A model generated the notes under the pieces. It was not told the origin of the DNA. It worked only from the letters and a program-made list of their open reading frames with translations, and ran no database searches. Positions 36,110 to 44,051 of a DNA stretch of 64,000 nucleotides are shown in pieces (within the stretch, counting starts at the first letter, position 1; each line of letters begins with the position of its first letter). The stretch is from Henriciella sp045287255 (lineage in GTDB: Bacteria > Pseudomonadota > Alphaproteobacteria > Caulobacterales > Hyphomonadaceae). The stretch is from positions 1,488,001 to 1,552,000 of the forward strand of contig NZ_CP137142.1 in NCBI RefSeq assembly GCF_045287255.1. The letters are read 5' to 3'. Made by a program: the position numbers and the translations under genes.

Positions 36110-36711
36110 GCCGCGCCCATATCCTGATCTATGCCAAGCCACCGCGCATGGGGCTTGCCAAAACCCGTCTGGCGAAAAGCTTGGGGTCAGCCGTAGAGGC
36201 AAGACGTATCGCGTTCATGACCCTCGCCAGAACGATGCGCGCCGTTACATCTGGTCCATGGACACCGCGCCTCTACACCGCGCCGGACAGCGCCTTGAGC
36301 GAATCTCTTGGGGGTCTCTGGCCTGCGGGCCTTGAGCGCTACTCTCAGGGCTATGGCGACCTGACAGCCCGGCTCACCAAAGGCCTGAACGAGAGTCCGC
36401 CCGGCCCGGTCCTATTCATTGGTGCCGATACTCCCGATATTTCCCCGGCCCTTCTCCGCTGCGCGATCAAAGCCCTGCAAAACCATGATGCCGTGTTTGG
36501 CCCGGCCAGCGATGGCGGGTTCTGGCTATTTGGCCTGAACAAGACCGCGCGCACACCCACCCCTTTCCATAAGGCCCGCTGGTCAACCGAACACGCCATG
36601 GGTGATGTCTGGTCAAACCTGCCAAGGCGAAGCCGCGTCGCGATGCTGCCGACACTGATCGACATAGATACGGCTGAGGATTGGAGAACATGGCGCGCAC
36701 AGAAATCCTAG
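36106..36711 (+). CDS. TIGR04282/DUF2064 glycosyltransferase-like protein
   Basis: A 201-residue nucleotide-diphospho-sugar transferase-like protein. YAKPPRMGLAKTRLAKSLG near the N-terminus resembles the NTP-binding loop of sugar nucleotidyltransferases; GADTPDIS, then FGPASDGGFWLFGL and DIDTAEDW, match the DUF2064 family (COG3222). Its ATG overlaps the upstream stop as ATGA. The pair with the TIGR04283 gene is conserved in many bacteria, which suggests that they act in one short glycan or glycolipid pathway. The exact reaction is not known. Confidence 0.86.
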   Translation: MSRAHILIYAKPPRMGLAKTRLAKSLGSAVEARRIAFMTLARTMRAVTSGPWTPRLYTAPDSALSESLGGLWPAGLERYSQGYGDLTARLTKGLNESPPGPVLFIGADTPDISPALLRCAIKALQNHDAVFGPASDGGFWLFGLNKTARTPTPFHKARWSTEHAMGDVWSNLPRRSRVAMLPTLIDIDTAEDWRTWRAQKS

Positions 36712-36804
36712 CTGTGGATAGGCCTGTCTAAATCCTCTTAACGAGGCAGGGGTTGCCGCCTTCCCCCTCTCCCGGTCAAAGCCGTATCGTGGTTAACTGA
36801 CAAG

Positions 36805-38310
36805 ATGACCGATATCGTGCCTATGCCTGCCCAGTCCGATAATGCAGATCGCCCGGACCTGCCGCACAACCTCTCCGCAGAGGCCGCGGTGATCGGCTCT
36901 ATCCTTTACGACAATAATGCCTTCCAGCGCGTCGCCGATATCCTGCGTCCGAGTGATTTCTACGCCCCGGCACATGAGGAAATCTACGCCGCCTGCCAAT
37001 TGCTGATCCAGAATGGCCGTGTCGCCGATGGTGTCACCCTGCGCGAGCAGTTTGAGAAGGATGAGCGCCTGACTAATATTGGTGGCGCGCAATATCTCGC
37101 TGAGCTGCTTGATAGCGCCGCCTTCGGACCGGAGGTGCAGGATTACGCTCGTATCATCCGCGATCTTGCGATGCGGCGGGAGCTGATCAATATCGGTGCC
37201 GGCGTACAATCGCGCGCTATGGTCCCCGACCGTGAAACCGATGGCTCACAACAGGTTGAGCTGGCCGAGCGCGAACTGTTTGCCTTGGCTGAGCGCGGCT
37301 CAACCGGGCGTGGCTTTTCCACCTTTGGTGAAGCGCTGACCGAGTCGCTTCAAATGGCCGAGGCGGCCTTCAAGCGAGATGGTAAGATTGCCGGGATCGC
37401 TACGCGGCTTGATGATCTCGATCACAAGATGGGCGGCTTACACAGCTCTGACCTGATCATCCTAGCGGGGCGGCCCTCCATGGGAAAAACCTCCCTCGTC
37501 ACCAATATCGCCTATAATGTCGCTGCTGATTATCGCGGTGAGAAGCTCGAAGACGGGTCTACGAAAACTATTGCAGGCGGCAAGGTCGCCTTCTTCTCTC
37601 TGGAAATGTCGTCTGAGCAACTTGCCACCCGTATTTTAGCTGAACGGACCGGCATCAACGCCCACAAAATCCGTCAAGGTGACCTCGACAAATATGACTT
37701 TGAGAAGCTCCGCGATGCGACTGAGGAGCTACAAAACCTACCCCTCTATATCGATGATCAGGGTGGCATTTCAGTCAGCCAACTTGCCGCCCGCGCGCGG
37801 CGTTTGCAACGCTCGGTCGGCATTGACCTCATCATTATTGACTATATCCAGCTGCTATCGGGGACATCCGGCAAGTCCGACGTCAACCGCGTGCAGGAAG
37901 TCACACAGATCACGACAACCCTGAAAGCCCTCGCTAAGGAACTATCCGTCCCGGTGATTGGCTTGTCCCAGCTTTCCCGCGCCGTCGAGCAGCGCGATGA
38001 CAAACGCCCGCAGCTCTCGGACCTGCGTGAATCCGGTTCGATCGAACAAGACGCCGATGTCGTTATGTTCGTCTATCGGGAGTCCTATTATCTGGAGCGG
38101 ACAGAACCGCAGGCTGATCCAAATGACCCAGCCTCTAGCGATAAATGGACGGCCTGGCGCCAGCGCATGGATGATGTCTATGGCACCGCCGAGGTGATTC
38201 TCGGCAAACAACGCCACGGCCCGATCGGCAAAGTCGTCCTCGCCTTCGACGCCAACATTACCCGCTTTGGCAATCTGGATCGCCAGCCTCGGGGCGACTT
38301 TGACGAGTAA
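36805..38310 (+). CDS. dnaB: Replicative DNA helicase DnaB
   Basis: A 501-residue hexameric helicase that unwinds DNA at the replication fork. The N-terminal primase-interacting domain (NLSAEAAVIGSILYD) is followed by a linker and a RecA-like motor with Walker A GRPSMGKTS near residue 222, FSLEMSSEQL, IIIDYIQLL (Walker B), GLSQLSRAVEQR and DLRESGSIEQDADVV. No intein or insertion is visible. In many alphaproteobacteria dnaB follows rplI; here it lies 11 kb away, between a glycosyltransferase and a pair of unusual membrane proteins. Confidence 0.98.
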   Translation: MTDIVPMPAQSDNADRPDLPHNLSAEAAVIGSILYDNNAFQRVADILRPSDFYAPAHEEIYAACQLLIQNGRVADGVTLREQFEKDERLTNIGGAQYLAELLDSAAFGPEVQDYARIIRDLAMRRELINIGAGVQSRAMVPDRETDGSQQVELAERELFALAERGSTGRGFSTFGEALTESLQMAEAAFKRDGKIAGIATRLDDLDHKMGGLHSSDLIILAGRPSMGKTSLVTNIAYNVAADYRGEKLEDGSTKTIAGGKVAFFSLEMSSEQLATRILAERTGINAHKIRQGDLDKYDFEKLRDATEELQNLPLYIDDQGGISVSQLAARARRLQRSVGIDLIIIDYIQLLSGTSGKSDVNRVQEVTQITTTLKALAKELSVPVIGLSQLSRAVEQRDDKRPQLSDLRESGSIEQDADVVMFVYRESYYLERTEPQADPNDPASSDKWTAWRQRMDDVYGTAEVILGKQRHGPIGKVVLAFDANITRFGNLDRQPRGDFDE

Positions 38311-38349
38311 TCCCGTTCGAAAACGCGCACGAAAATCACTCTAAATCGC

Positions 38350-38383
38350 GTGTCTTGACACTTTTTCAGTGGCGTCTTGGCAC
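38350..38383. promoter_or_regulatory. Candidate operator: two GTCTTGRCAC elements
   Basis: GTGTCTTGACAC at 38350-38361 is a perfect 5-base dyad around TT. A second, imperfect copy GCGTCTTGGCAC follows at 38372-38383, 22 bases later (about two helical turns). They lie about 75-105 bases upstream of the ribbon-helix-helix protein gene at 38457. TTGACA inside the first copy could also be a -35 hexamer. A matching dyad lies before the second such gene. Binding is an inference. Confidence 0.4.
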
Positions 38384-38456
38384 GTTCGCGCTTTTAATCC
38401 AGTCATCACCTGAAACAGATTGGGGCTGTCGGCCCTGCAACTTTGATTAGGTCACG

Positions 38457-39164
38457 ATGAAACGACGCGAAAAGAAAAGCGAGACCCTGGATATTCGCCT
38501 GCCTCATGAACAGAAGCAGGCTTTCATGTCCGCCACTCGCGCCCAGGGCGAAACCGCCTCTCAGGCGCTCCGTCGTTACATCGCCAGCTATATCGAAGAG
38601 GCACAGGCCGCAGAGCAAACAACCCCTGTTCAGGAATTGACCATGACCCTTCTGCGCCACCGTATTAAAACCGCCATGACCGCCAGCGCCGCTGCGCTCG
38701 GCCTGTTTGCCTTCACGGCCATGCCTTCCGCTGCCACCCCTTCCGCTTTTGACAAGCTTGATAAGAACAAAGACGGCTTCATCACCGAGGGTGAAATTTT
38801 GCCCGGTGAGGATGCCGACATCATTGCCAAACTCGATACAGATGGCTCAGGCAGCGTAAGCCGTGAAGAGTTGGAAGCCGCAGGCAATCGCATTGTCATC
38901 GAGAAGAGCTCGACCGAAACCAATGATGAAGGCCACAATGTCACCAAGAAGCGCGTGAAAGTGCTTGAGTTCAGTGATGGAGATGTCTCTTCCAGCTCCG
39001 AACACTCTGTAGAGAAGCGCGTCAGCATCCGCCTGAAAGGTGATCAGGAGCTTTCCGAGGAAGAACTCGACACTCTGATCGCTGAGGCCATGGAAGACGC
39101 AGACCTTGACCTGGATGGCGAAGTTGATGTCGACATTCAAATCGGCAAACCAACGGAAGAGTGA
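38457..39164 (+). CDS. Ribbon-helix-helix/transmembrane protein with EF-hands
   Basis: A 235-residue protein with an odd domain order. Residues 5-48 look like a ribbon-helix-helix DNA-binding unit: a strand ETLDIRLP, then helices EQKQAFMSATRAQG and TASQALRRYIASYI. A basic stretch and a hydrophobic segment (73-90) follow. The C-terminal part has two canonical EF-hand loops at 102-113 (DKNKDGFITEGE) and 127-138 (DTDGSGSVSREE) and a degenerate third at 216-227. An in-frame internal ATG (codon 63, 38643) with its own Shine-Dalgarno would make a free secreted EF-hand protein. The N-terminal 95 residues are homologous to the next gene. ATG with TTAGG upstream. Function unknown. Confidence 0.75.
   Translation: MKRREKKSETLDIRLPHEQKQAFMSATRAQGETASQALRRYIASYIEEAQAAEQTTPVQELTMTLLRHRIKTAMTASAAALGLFAFTAMPSAATPSAFDKLDKNKDGFITEGEILPGEDADIIAKLDTDGSGSVSREELEAAGNRIVIEKSSTETNDEGHNVTKKRVKVLEFSDGDVSSSSEHSVEKRVSIRLKGDQELSEEELDTLIAEAMEDADLDLDGEVDVDIQIGKPTEE
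38632..38645 (+). promoter_or_regulatory. Candidate internal ribosome-binding site and start
   Basis: AGGAA at 38632-38636 lies six bases before an in-frame ATG at 38643. The protein from this ATG starts MTLLRHRIKT, then a hydrophobic run and a possible cleavage site around PSAA, which is a complete signal peptide. The same layout, with AGGAG and the same six-base spacing, occurs inside the next gene. Confidence 0.4.
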
Positions 39165-39179
39165 CGCGCCCGAAAAGCC

Positions 39180-39190
39180 TGTCCGGACAC
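39180..39190. promoter_or_regulatory. Candidate operator dyad TGTCCGGACA
   Basis: TGTCCGGACA at 39180-39189 is a perfect palindrome, followed by C. It shares TGTC-NN-GACAC with the dyad at 38351-38361 and lies 85 bases before the second ribbon-helix-helix gene, close to the 96-base distance in front of the first. It lies just after the stop codon of the first gene, in a 110-base gap. Confidence 0.35.
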
Positions 39191-39274
39191 AATTTCTCTG
39201 GCGTATGAACGGGCTTTCGGTTTTCATATCCTCCTGATCGGCATCCTTATCGGGTATCCGACGGGAGGACATTT

Positions 39275-39865
39275 ATGAGCAAATCACGCAAAGAGAAAAA
39301 GTCTGAAATGATTGAAGTACGCATTCCGTACTCCAAGAAGCAGGCCTTCATGAAAGCGTGCGAGGAAGAAGGAATTACGGCAAGCCACGCAATCCGCACC
39401 TTCATCGATGTTTATCTGAAACGCTCCCGCCGGATGAAAGTGAAACAGGTCGCACAGGAGCTTTCCATGACCCTCATCCGCAATCCGATCAAAACCACTG
39501 GAACTTTAGGAACAGCCATCGCTGGCACTGTGGCTGTGTTTGTCCTCACAGCAACACCGAGCGTTGCTGATCGCGACGCACAGCCTATTGCACCACCGGT
39601 CCCATCATGGCCCGCTGATCTGCCCACCATTACGCAAGACATGCTGACAAATGGGTTTGTTGCAAAATGTGATGCTAAATTTGATGTAGACACGCGCGGC
39701 TTTGTCGAAACACCAATCGAGGTGACATGTAATGATCCAAGCTTCGTGGAATCGACTCGTGCAGCAACTCAAAACTTGCGCTTTGAGCCGAAATTAGTCG
39801 ACGGCACAGCCGTGCAACGTACGGGTGTTATCTACCCATACGAATTCCGGCTTAAGCCAGAATAA
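39275..39865 (+). CDS. Ribbon-helix-helix/transmembrane protein with TonB C-terminal-like domain
   Basis: A 196-residue partner of the gene before it. Residues 7-50 repeat the ribbon-helix-helix-like module (KKSEMIEVRIP, KKQAFMKACEEEG, TASHAIRTFI), and 65-98 the signal or transmembrane segment. The C-terminal 75 residues instead resemble a TonB C-terminal domain: FDVDTRGFVETPIEVTC, ATQNLRFEPKLVDGTAV, YPYEFRL, with a cysteine pair. There is no ExbB-contact motif in the membrane segment, so it is not a classical TonB. An internal ATG (codon 65, 39467) has AGGAG six bases upstream. ATG at 39275 with GGGAGGA. Function unknown. Confidence 0.75.
   Translation: MSKSRKEKKSEMIEVRIPYSKKQAFMKACEEEGITASHAIRTFIDVYLKRSRRMKVKQVAQELSMTLIRNPIKTTGTLGTAIAGTVAVFVLTATPSVADRDAQPIAPPVPSWPADLPTITQDMLTNGFVAKCDAKFDVDTRGFVETPIEVTCNDPSFVESTRAATQNLRFEPKLVDGTAVQRTGVIYPYEFRLKPE
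39456..39469 (+). promoter_or_regulatory. Candidate internal ribosome-binding site and start
   Basis: AGGAG at 39456-39460 lies six bases before an in-frame ATG at 39467. From here the protein would start MTLIRNPIKT, followed by about 18 hydrophobic residues and a PSVA-D cleavage-like site. The site is also protein-coding (Gln-Glu-Leu-Ser-Met), so the match to the previous gene could come from protein homology alone. Confidence 0.42.
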
Positions 39866-39874
39866 CGAAGGGCC

Positions 39875-40882
39875 TTAAGCGCTTTCGGTTTCCTGGTGGT
39901 ACTGCCCATAAGGCCGGAAGCGCCAGAGGTAGGACGGGACAATCGCCTCAATGCTTTCAGCGCCATCAATGCCAAGGTCCGCGAGGGTCAGCGCGCCTTC
40001 GCCAACCACATTGTCTGTTTTCAGCATTTCGACCTGATTGCCTGTAATCGGTGGAGCGCCCAGAATACCTGTCGACAGTGGCCAGACATAACGCCAAATC
40101 GCACCAAGGGTCATGCCCATCGGCTTCGCGACCATGAAGGGTAGCGGCATCGCATAGCGTTTGCGGTCAATCGTTTTGCCAATGAAGTCATACAGCTCAA
40201 TAAATGTGTAAGTTCGCGGGCCACCAAGCTCATAGGTTTTCCCGTCGACATCCTCGCGGGTCACAGCATTGGCAATCGCCTCTGCAACATCGCCCGCATA
40301 AACAGGCTGAAGTTTGGTTTTACCTCCGCCAATTGCAGGCAGGAATGGCAACACATTCGTCATAGGATGGCTCGCCATCGCCGCAAAGCGGTTGAAGAAG
40401 TCATCTTCCGGGCCAAACACGATGGATGGACGCAGGATCACGGTTTCAGGGATCAGCTCGCGTATAGCAGCTTCTGCTTCGCCCTTGGTTTCAGCGTAAT
40501 CAGCCTTGGCTTCAGGATCAGCACCAATGGCGGAGACATGCACAAGGCGCGTAATCCCGGCTTCCTTACAGGCCTCGGCGATATGGATCGCACCATCCCG
40601 CTGCGCGCCTTCAAAGCTCTGCTTGCCCTTCTCATAAAGGATGCCAACGAGGTTTACGACCGCATCAGCGCCTTCAACAGCAGCAGCGACAGAAGCCTTG
40701 TGACGGACATTTGCCTGCACAATGTCGACCCAGCCCGGAGATCCGGCCAAACGAACATCTCCGGCCAGATGCGGGCGACGCACAGCGATGCGAACGCGAT
40801 ACCCGGCCTCAACCAAGGTCCGTGCAGCATACCGCCCGATAAAGCCAGAGCCGCCAAAGACCGTAACCAGACCTTTTGCCAT
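39875..40882 (-). CDS. NAD(P)-binding protein, complex I NDUFA9-like
   Basis: A 335-residue atypical SDR. The N-terminus has VFGGSGFIGRYAARTL (glycine-rich NAD(P) loop), then VNLVGILYEKGKQSFEG, LVHVSAIGAD and YAETKGEAE with the YxxxK pair, LRPSIVFGPEDDFFNRFA, and VYAGDVAEAI. These segments match the NDUFA9 family, an accessory complex I subunit in mitochondria that has many alphaproteobacterial homologues. Whether it binds complex I here is unknown. ATG at 40882. It ends nine bases from the convergent TonB-domain gene. Confidence 0.88.
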   Translation of the reverse strand: MAKGLVTVFGGSGFIGRYAARTLVEAGYRVRIAVRRPHLAGDVRLAGSPGWVDIVQANVRHKASVAAAVEGADAVVNLVGILYEKGKQSFEGAQRDGAIHIAEACKEAGITRLVHVSAIGADPEAKADYAETKGEAEAAIRELIPETVILRPSIVFGPEDDFFNRFAAMASHPMTNVLPFLPAIGGGKTKLQPVYAGDVAEAIANAVTREDVDGKTYELGGPRTYTFIELYDFIGKTIDRKRYAMPLPFMVAKPMGMTLGAIWRYVWPLSTGILGAPPITGNQVEMLKTDNVVGEGALTLADLGIDGAESIEAIVPSYLWRFRPYGQYHQETESA

Positions 40883-41038
40883 TGTGTCAGACCCTCATCA
40901 TTTCAGCGTTCAGGACGCACTCATCATAGATGCGCCGCTTTGATCATGAGTTCACGAACTTGTCCATGTGGCAAAAGACGTGGATGGACGCCGCTGCTCA
41001 TATCCAGTAGGCACCCCACAATTTCTATGGGGACACAC

Positions 41039-41794
41039 ATGTCTGACTTTGATCTTCTGCTCGATCTACATAAACCGTCCCATCGCCAAGGCCCTGGCGG
41101 CGATGATGAAACCCGTCTGGCGATCACCTTGTCTGGCCTGTCTGGGCAGAAAAATCTCAAGATTGCAGACATTGGCTGCGGTACCGGTGCTTCCACAATC
41201 ACCTTGGCCAAGGCGCTCGATGCGGAGATCACAGCCATAGACTTTTTGCCGGCTTTTCTCGAGGAATTGAAACAGCGCGCAAGCCTTGTGGGCGTGGCTG
41301 ACCAAATCACCCCTATGGCCGCCTCAATGGAGGATTTGCCTTTTGCACCAGCCTCACTTGATGCGATTTGGTCAGAAGGTGCGATCTATAATATCGGATT
41401 CGAAGCAGGCATTCAAAGCTGGCGTAAATTCCTGAAACCCGGCGGCATTCTCGCGGTTTCAGAGTTAACCTGGCTGACGGCTGAGCGTCCTGCAGAGCTT
41501 GAGCAGCACTGGCAGCAGGAATACCCGGAAGTCGGTATGGCCTCCGAAAAGATCGCCCAACTCGAAGCCCATGGCTATAGTCTGGAGGGCTACTTTCCTT
41601 TGGGAAGAACCTGCTGGCTCGACAATTACTATCGTCCGATGCAGATGCAGTTCGAGACGCTCTTGAAAATGCACAATCATTCAGAAGCCGCGCAAGCCAT
41701 CATCTCTGCGGAACAGGCCGAGATCAGCCTGTACGAGCGCTATGCGGACTTTGTCAGCTATGGCTATTATATTGCGCGGAAGCTTTCGGATTAG
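41039..41794 (+). CDS. SAM-dependent methyltransferase (class I)
   Basis: A 251-residue methyltransferase. The SAM-binding loop IADIGCGTGAS is near residue 45, followed by AIDFLPAFLEEL, MEDLPFAPASLDAIWSEGAIYN and LKPGGILAVSE. The frame is open for 670 bases further upstream, but that part overlaps the divergent NDUFA9-like gene and is not coding. The ATG at 41039 follows GGGG by six bases, and a small hairpin covers that GGGG (see findings). The substrate is unknown; a small molecule is more likely than nucleic acid, judging by the domain. Confidence 0.85.
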   Translation: MSDFDLLLDLHKPSHRQGPGGDDETRLAITLSGLSGQKNLKIADIGCGTGASTITLAKALDAEITAIDFLPAFLEELKQRASLVGVADQITPMAASMEDLPFAPASLDAIWSEGAIYNIGFEAGIQSWRKFLKPGGILAVSELTWLTAERPAELEQHWQQEYPEVGMASEKIAQLEAHGYSLEGYFPLGRTCWLDNYYRPMQMQFETLLKMHNHSEAAQAIISAEQAEISLYERYADFVSYGYYIARKLSD

Positions 41795-41831
41795 CATCAC
41801 ACTTGCATATCTCAGCGCTGCACGCTGATGC

Positions 41832-43256
41832 CTATTGCGTGATTCTCAGCTCTGTGATGCGCGCAGCAATGTCTTCAAAAGCTTCGGAAATATCCAGGCT
41901 TTCGACATGATAGTACTGGCTTTCCGATGACGCACAGACCTTCAAATTCTTGTCCGCGATCGAGCCTTTCTTGATCTGAAATCCGATCGTGTAGATCGAG
42001 ATATTGTTCTGCTTCGCAGTTTCGCAAATCTGCAAGAAACGGCCAATCGCGGAGTCATGGCTGGACGTATCCGAAGAGCCACCCTTTGAGAGCACCGTCT
42101 GCATATTCTTACTGTTGCCCTGATTGCTATACGAGTTCTGGTTCGGTACGCGATTGCTATTCCGGTTCGTGTGTACGTTCAGGCGCGTGACATCTTTTGG
42201 ACGGTTCTGGGCGGTAATTTCCCCGTCAGTCATGATAATCATGATCTTGCGGGAATCCTCAGCATCGAAATCAAGTGGCCGGTCAGCATAGTCCCCACCG
42301 ACAATGCCTCTGAAATCGGGGGACAGGACCTTCAGACCCCACATTGCCCCGACATCCATGCCCGTCCCGTCTGACAGCACCATATTATCCAGACGCGTTT
42401 TCAGCACATCAGGCTTGTTGGAATTCAGGAGGACAGAACTGTCTTCCCCCGGACACCAAGGGTGGAAGTTCCACCATCTCCAGAAGTGCGGCACCTGTGC
42501 ACGGCTATTGGGTGGAATGCGATCAGTATCATAGTCTTCCTTGCGCGCTTCCAGACATTTGTCGCCATTGGAAAAACGGAAAGCCTGATCCTCAACAGCT
42601 TGACCGATATTGTACTGAGACGTGTTCGGGTTCTCAATGGTAGAGGGATGCCCCGGCAGCACAGCAAAATGGTCGAACAGATCACCAATATTCACTGTGC
42701 CCCCAAACGGCACGACATTGACCGACGTTGTATCAATTGTTGTGTCTGTCAGCACAGAATCGATGAACTGAAGAGATGCGGCTTTCAGGTTCGCGATACG
42801 GTTGCCACGCATCGATGAAGACACGTCAAGCACCATGGCAATCTCGATATTGGAAATTGCCTGCTCAGCGACCGAGCGCACTTCCAGATCGATATGACGC
42901 TCCCCCCTGCTCGACATCAGGATCAATGGGTACTTCACTTGTACAATGGCTTCGACACGACGAGAGTTGTACGTAATCGTGCGGTCTATCCTGATCGAGA
43001 TATCTTCACTTGGCACCCCTAGCTCATTGAGGTGCGCACGCACCATACTATCAACGAGCGTATCAACATCGTCATTGGTCCGCAGGTTACTGGCCGCCAG
43101 CGTTGCAGTATCAAGGGCCAGCTCCATCTTCTTCTTGAAATTGACGGAGCGTTGCATGTCGATCGCCATGCCCATGACCAGAACAATCGGCAAAAGCACG
43201 AGCGCAAATATGACCGCCGTGGTGCCGCGTTTATTCTTCCACAATCCCAATACCAT
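41832..43256 (-). CDS. TadG-like pilus assembly protein with VWA domain
   Basis: A 474-residue protein with an N-terminal TadE/TadG-like segment: a basic KNKRG, then one hydrophobic helix (residues 13-33), then the DTATLAASN helix. A von Willebrand factor A domain follows, with the metal site VLDVSSSMRGNR near residue 147 and the later MTDGE. An Asn/Ser-rich insertion (about residues 370-400) lies inside the VWA region. TadG proteins are minor components of Flp/Tad pili; no other tad genes are in this window, so it may be an orphan. ATG at 43256. Confidence 0.85.
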   Translation of the reverse strand: MVLGLWKNKRGTTAVIFALVLLPIVLVMGMAIDMQRSVNFKKKMELALDTATLAASNLRTNDDVDTLVDSMVRAHLNELGVPSEDISIRIDRTITYNSRRVEAIVQVKYPLILMSSRGERHIDLEVRSVAEQAISNIEIAMVLDVSSSMRGNRIANLKAASLQFIDSVLTDTTIDTTSVNVVPFGGTVNIGDLFDHFAVLPGHPSTIENPNTSQYNIGQAVEDQAFRFSNGDKCLEARKEDYDTDRIPPNSRAQVPHFWRWWNFHPWCPGEDSSVLLNSNKPDVLKTRLDNMVLSDGTGMDVGAMWGLKVLSPDFRGIVGGDYADRPLDFDAEDSRKIMIIMTDGEITAQNRPKDVTRLNVHTNRNSNRVPNQNSYSNQGNSKNMQTVLSKGGSSDTSSHDSAIGRFLQICETAKQNNISIYTIGFQIKKGSIADKNLKVCASSESQYYHVESLDISEAFEDIAARITELRITQ

Positions 43257-43406
43257 AGCCTAAGCCCCTATGACTCTAAGGGGTGACTATACATTCGGAT
43301 GGTAACAGCGCTCTCAAACCCAGCCTTAAATCTGAGCCGACTGCGGTAACCTTTGGGAAAGCCCTTTCAGGGTCCGCTTTCTTCAGAGCGGATGTTTGGT
43401 AAACCC

Positions 43407-44051
43407 TTAAACCTCACCGAGCAGGCGACGCACATGATCCTCTAGACCATGCTCCCGCAGGCGCTTGGTCCGTTCAACCAAGAGAATACGGCGCAGCTTT
43501 TCATAGGCGATTTCCAGATCGTCATTGACGATACAATAGTCATAACGGCGCCAATGCAGGATTTCGGCCTTAGCATCGCGCATACGCCGGGCGACCATCT
43601 CATCATCAGACCCCGGACGGGCTCTTAGGCGTGCTTCCAGCGCCTCAATGCTTGGCGGCAAGACAAAGACAGAGACACAATCATTCGGCATCTGGTCATG
43701 CAGGGCATCCGCCCCCTGCCAGTCGACATCAAAGAGGACATCACGACCCGCTTCCAGCTCAGCGACCGTGTCCGCACGCGGTGTTCCGTAATAGCGGTCA
43801 AACACTTTCGCCCATTCCAGGAATTCGCGCTTGGCAATCATCTGGCGAAACTCTGTTTCGGAGCGGAAGTGATAGTCTACACCATCCGTTTCATTCGGGC
43901 GTGGACTACGCGTCGTCGCACTGACGGAAAGCACCACATCCTCAAACTCGGCCATCAGTTTGCGAGCTAGCGTCGTCTTTCCAGCGCCAGATGGACTGGA
44001 AATCACCAGCATCAGGCCACGGCGGGGATCTTCGGCAGCATCATTCGACAT
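43407..44051 (-). CDS. gmk: Guanylate kinase
   Basis: A 214-residue kinase that converts GMP to GDP. It has P-loop SSPSGAGKTT near the N-terminus, SVSATTRSPRPNETDG..YHF, EFLEWAKVF..YYGT and DVDWQGA. The start is the ATG at 44051, which lies inside the end of yicC (overlap 11 bases); an upstream TTG/ATG extension to 44078 is not needed. The yicC-gmk order is standard, and mltG-yicC-gmk is seen in many alphaproteobacteria. No clear terminator follows, only a weak hairpin at 43373-43392 without a T-run. Confidence 0.96.
   Translation of the reverse strand: MSNDAAEDPRRGLMLVISSPSGAGKTTLARKLMAEFEDVVLSVSATTRSPRPNETDGVDYHFRSETEFRQMIAKREFLEWAKVFDRYYGTPRADTVAELEAGRDVLFDVDWQGADALHDQMPNDCVSVFVLPPSIEALEARLRARPGSDDEMVARRMRDAKAEILHWRRYDYCIVNDDLEIAYEKLRRILLVERTKRLREHGLEDHVRRLLGEV

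Noticed and set aside
36712..36804. Possible CtrA-type TTAA-N7-TTAA site before dnaB
   Set aside because: Only one TTAA is present and the other half is CTAA at the wrong spacing of six.
40367..41038. N-terminal extension of the methyltransferase frame
   Set aside because: It overlaps the divergent NDUFA9-like gene completely and has no methyltransferase-like sequence; the ATG at 41039 starts the domain.
43373..43392. Hairpin TCCGCT...AGCGGA after gmk
   Set aside because: The stem is only six bases and no T-run follows on the minus strand, so it does not support a terminator.
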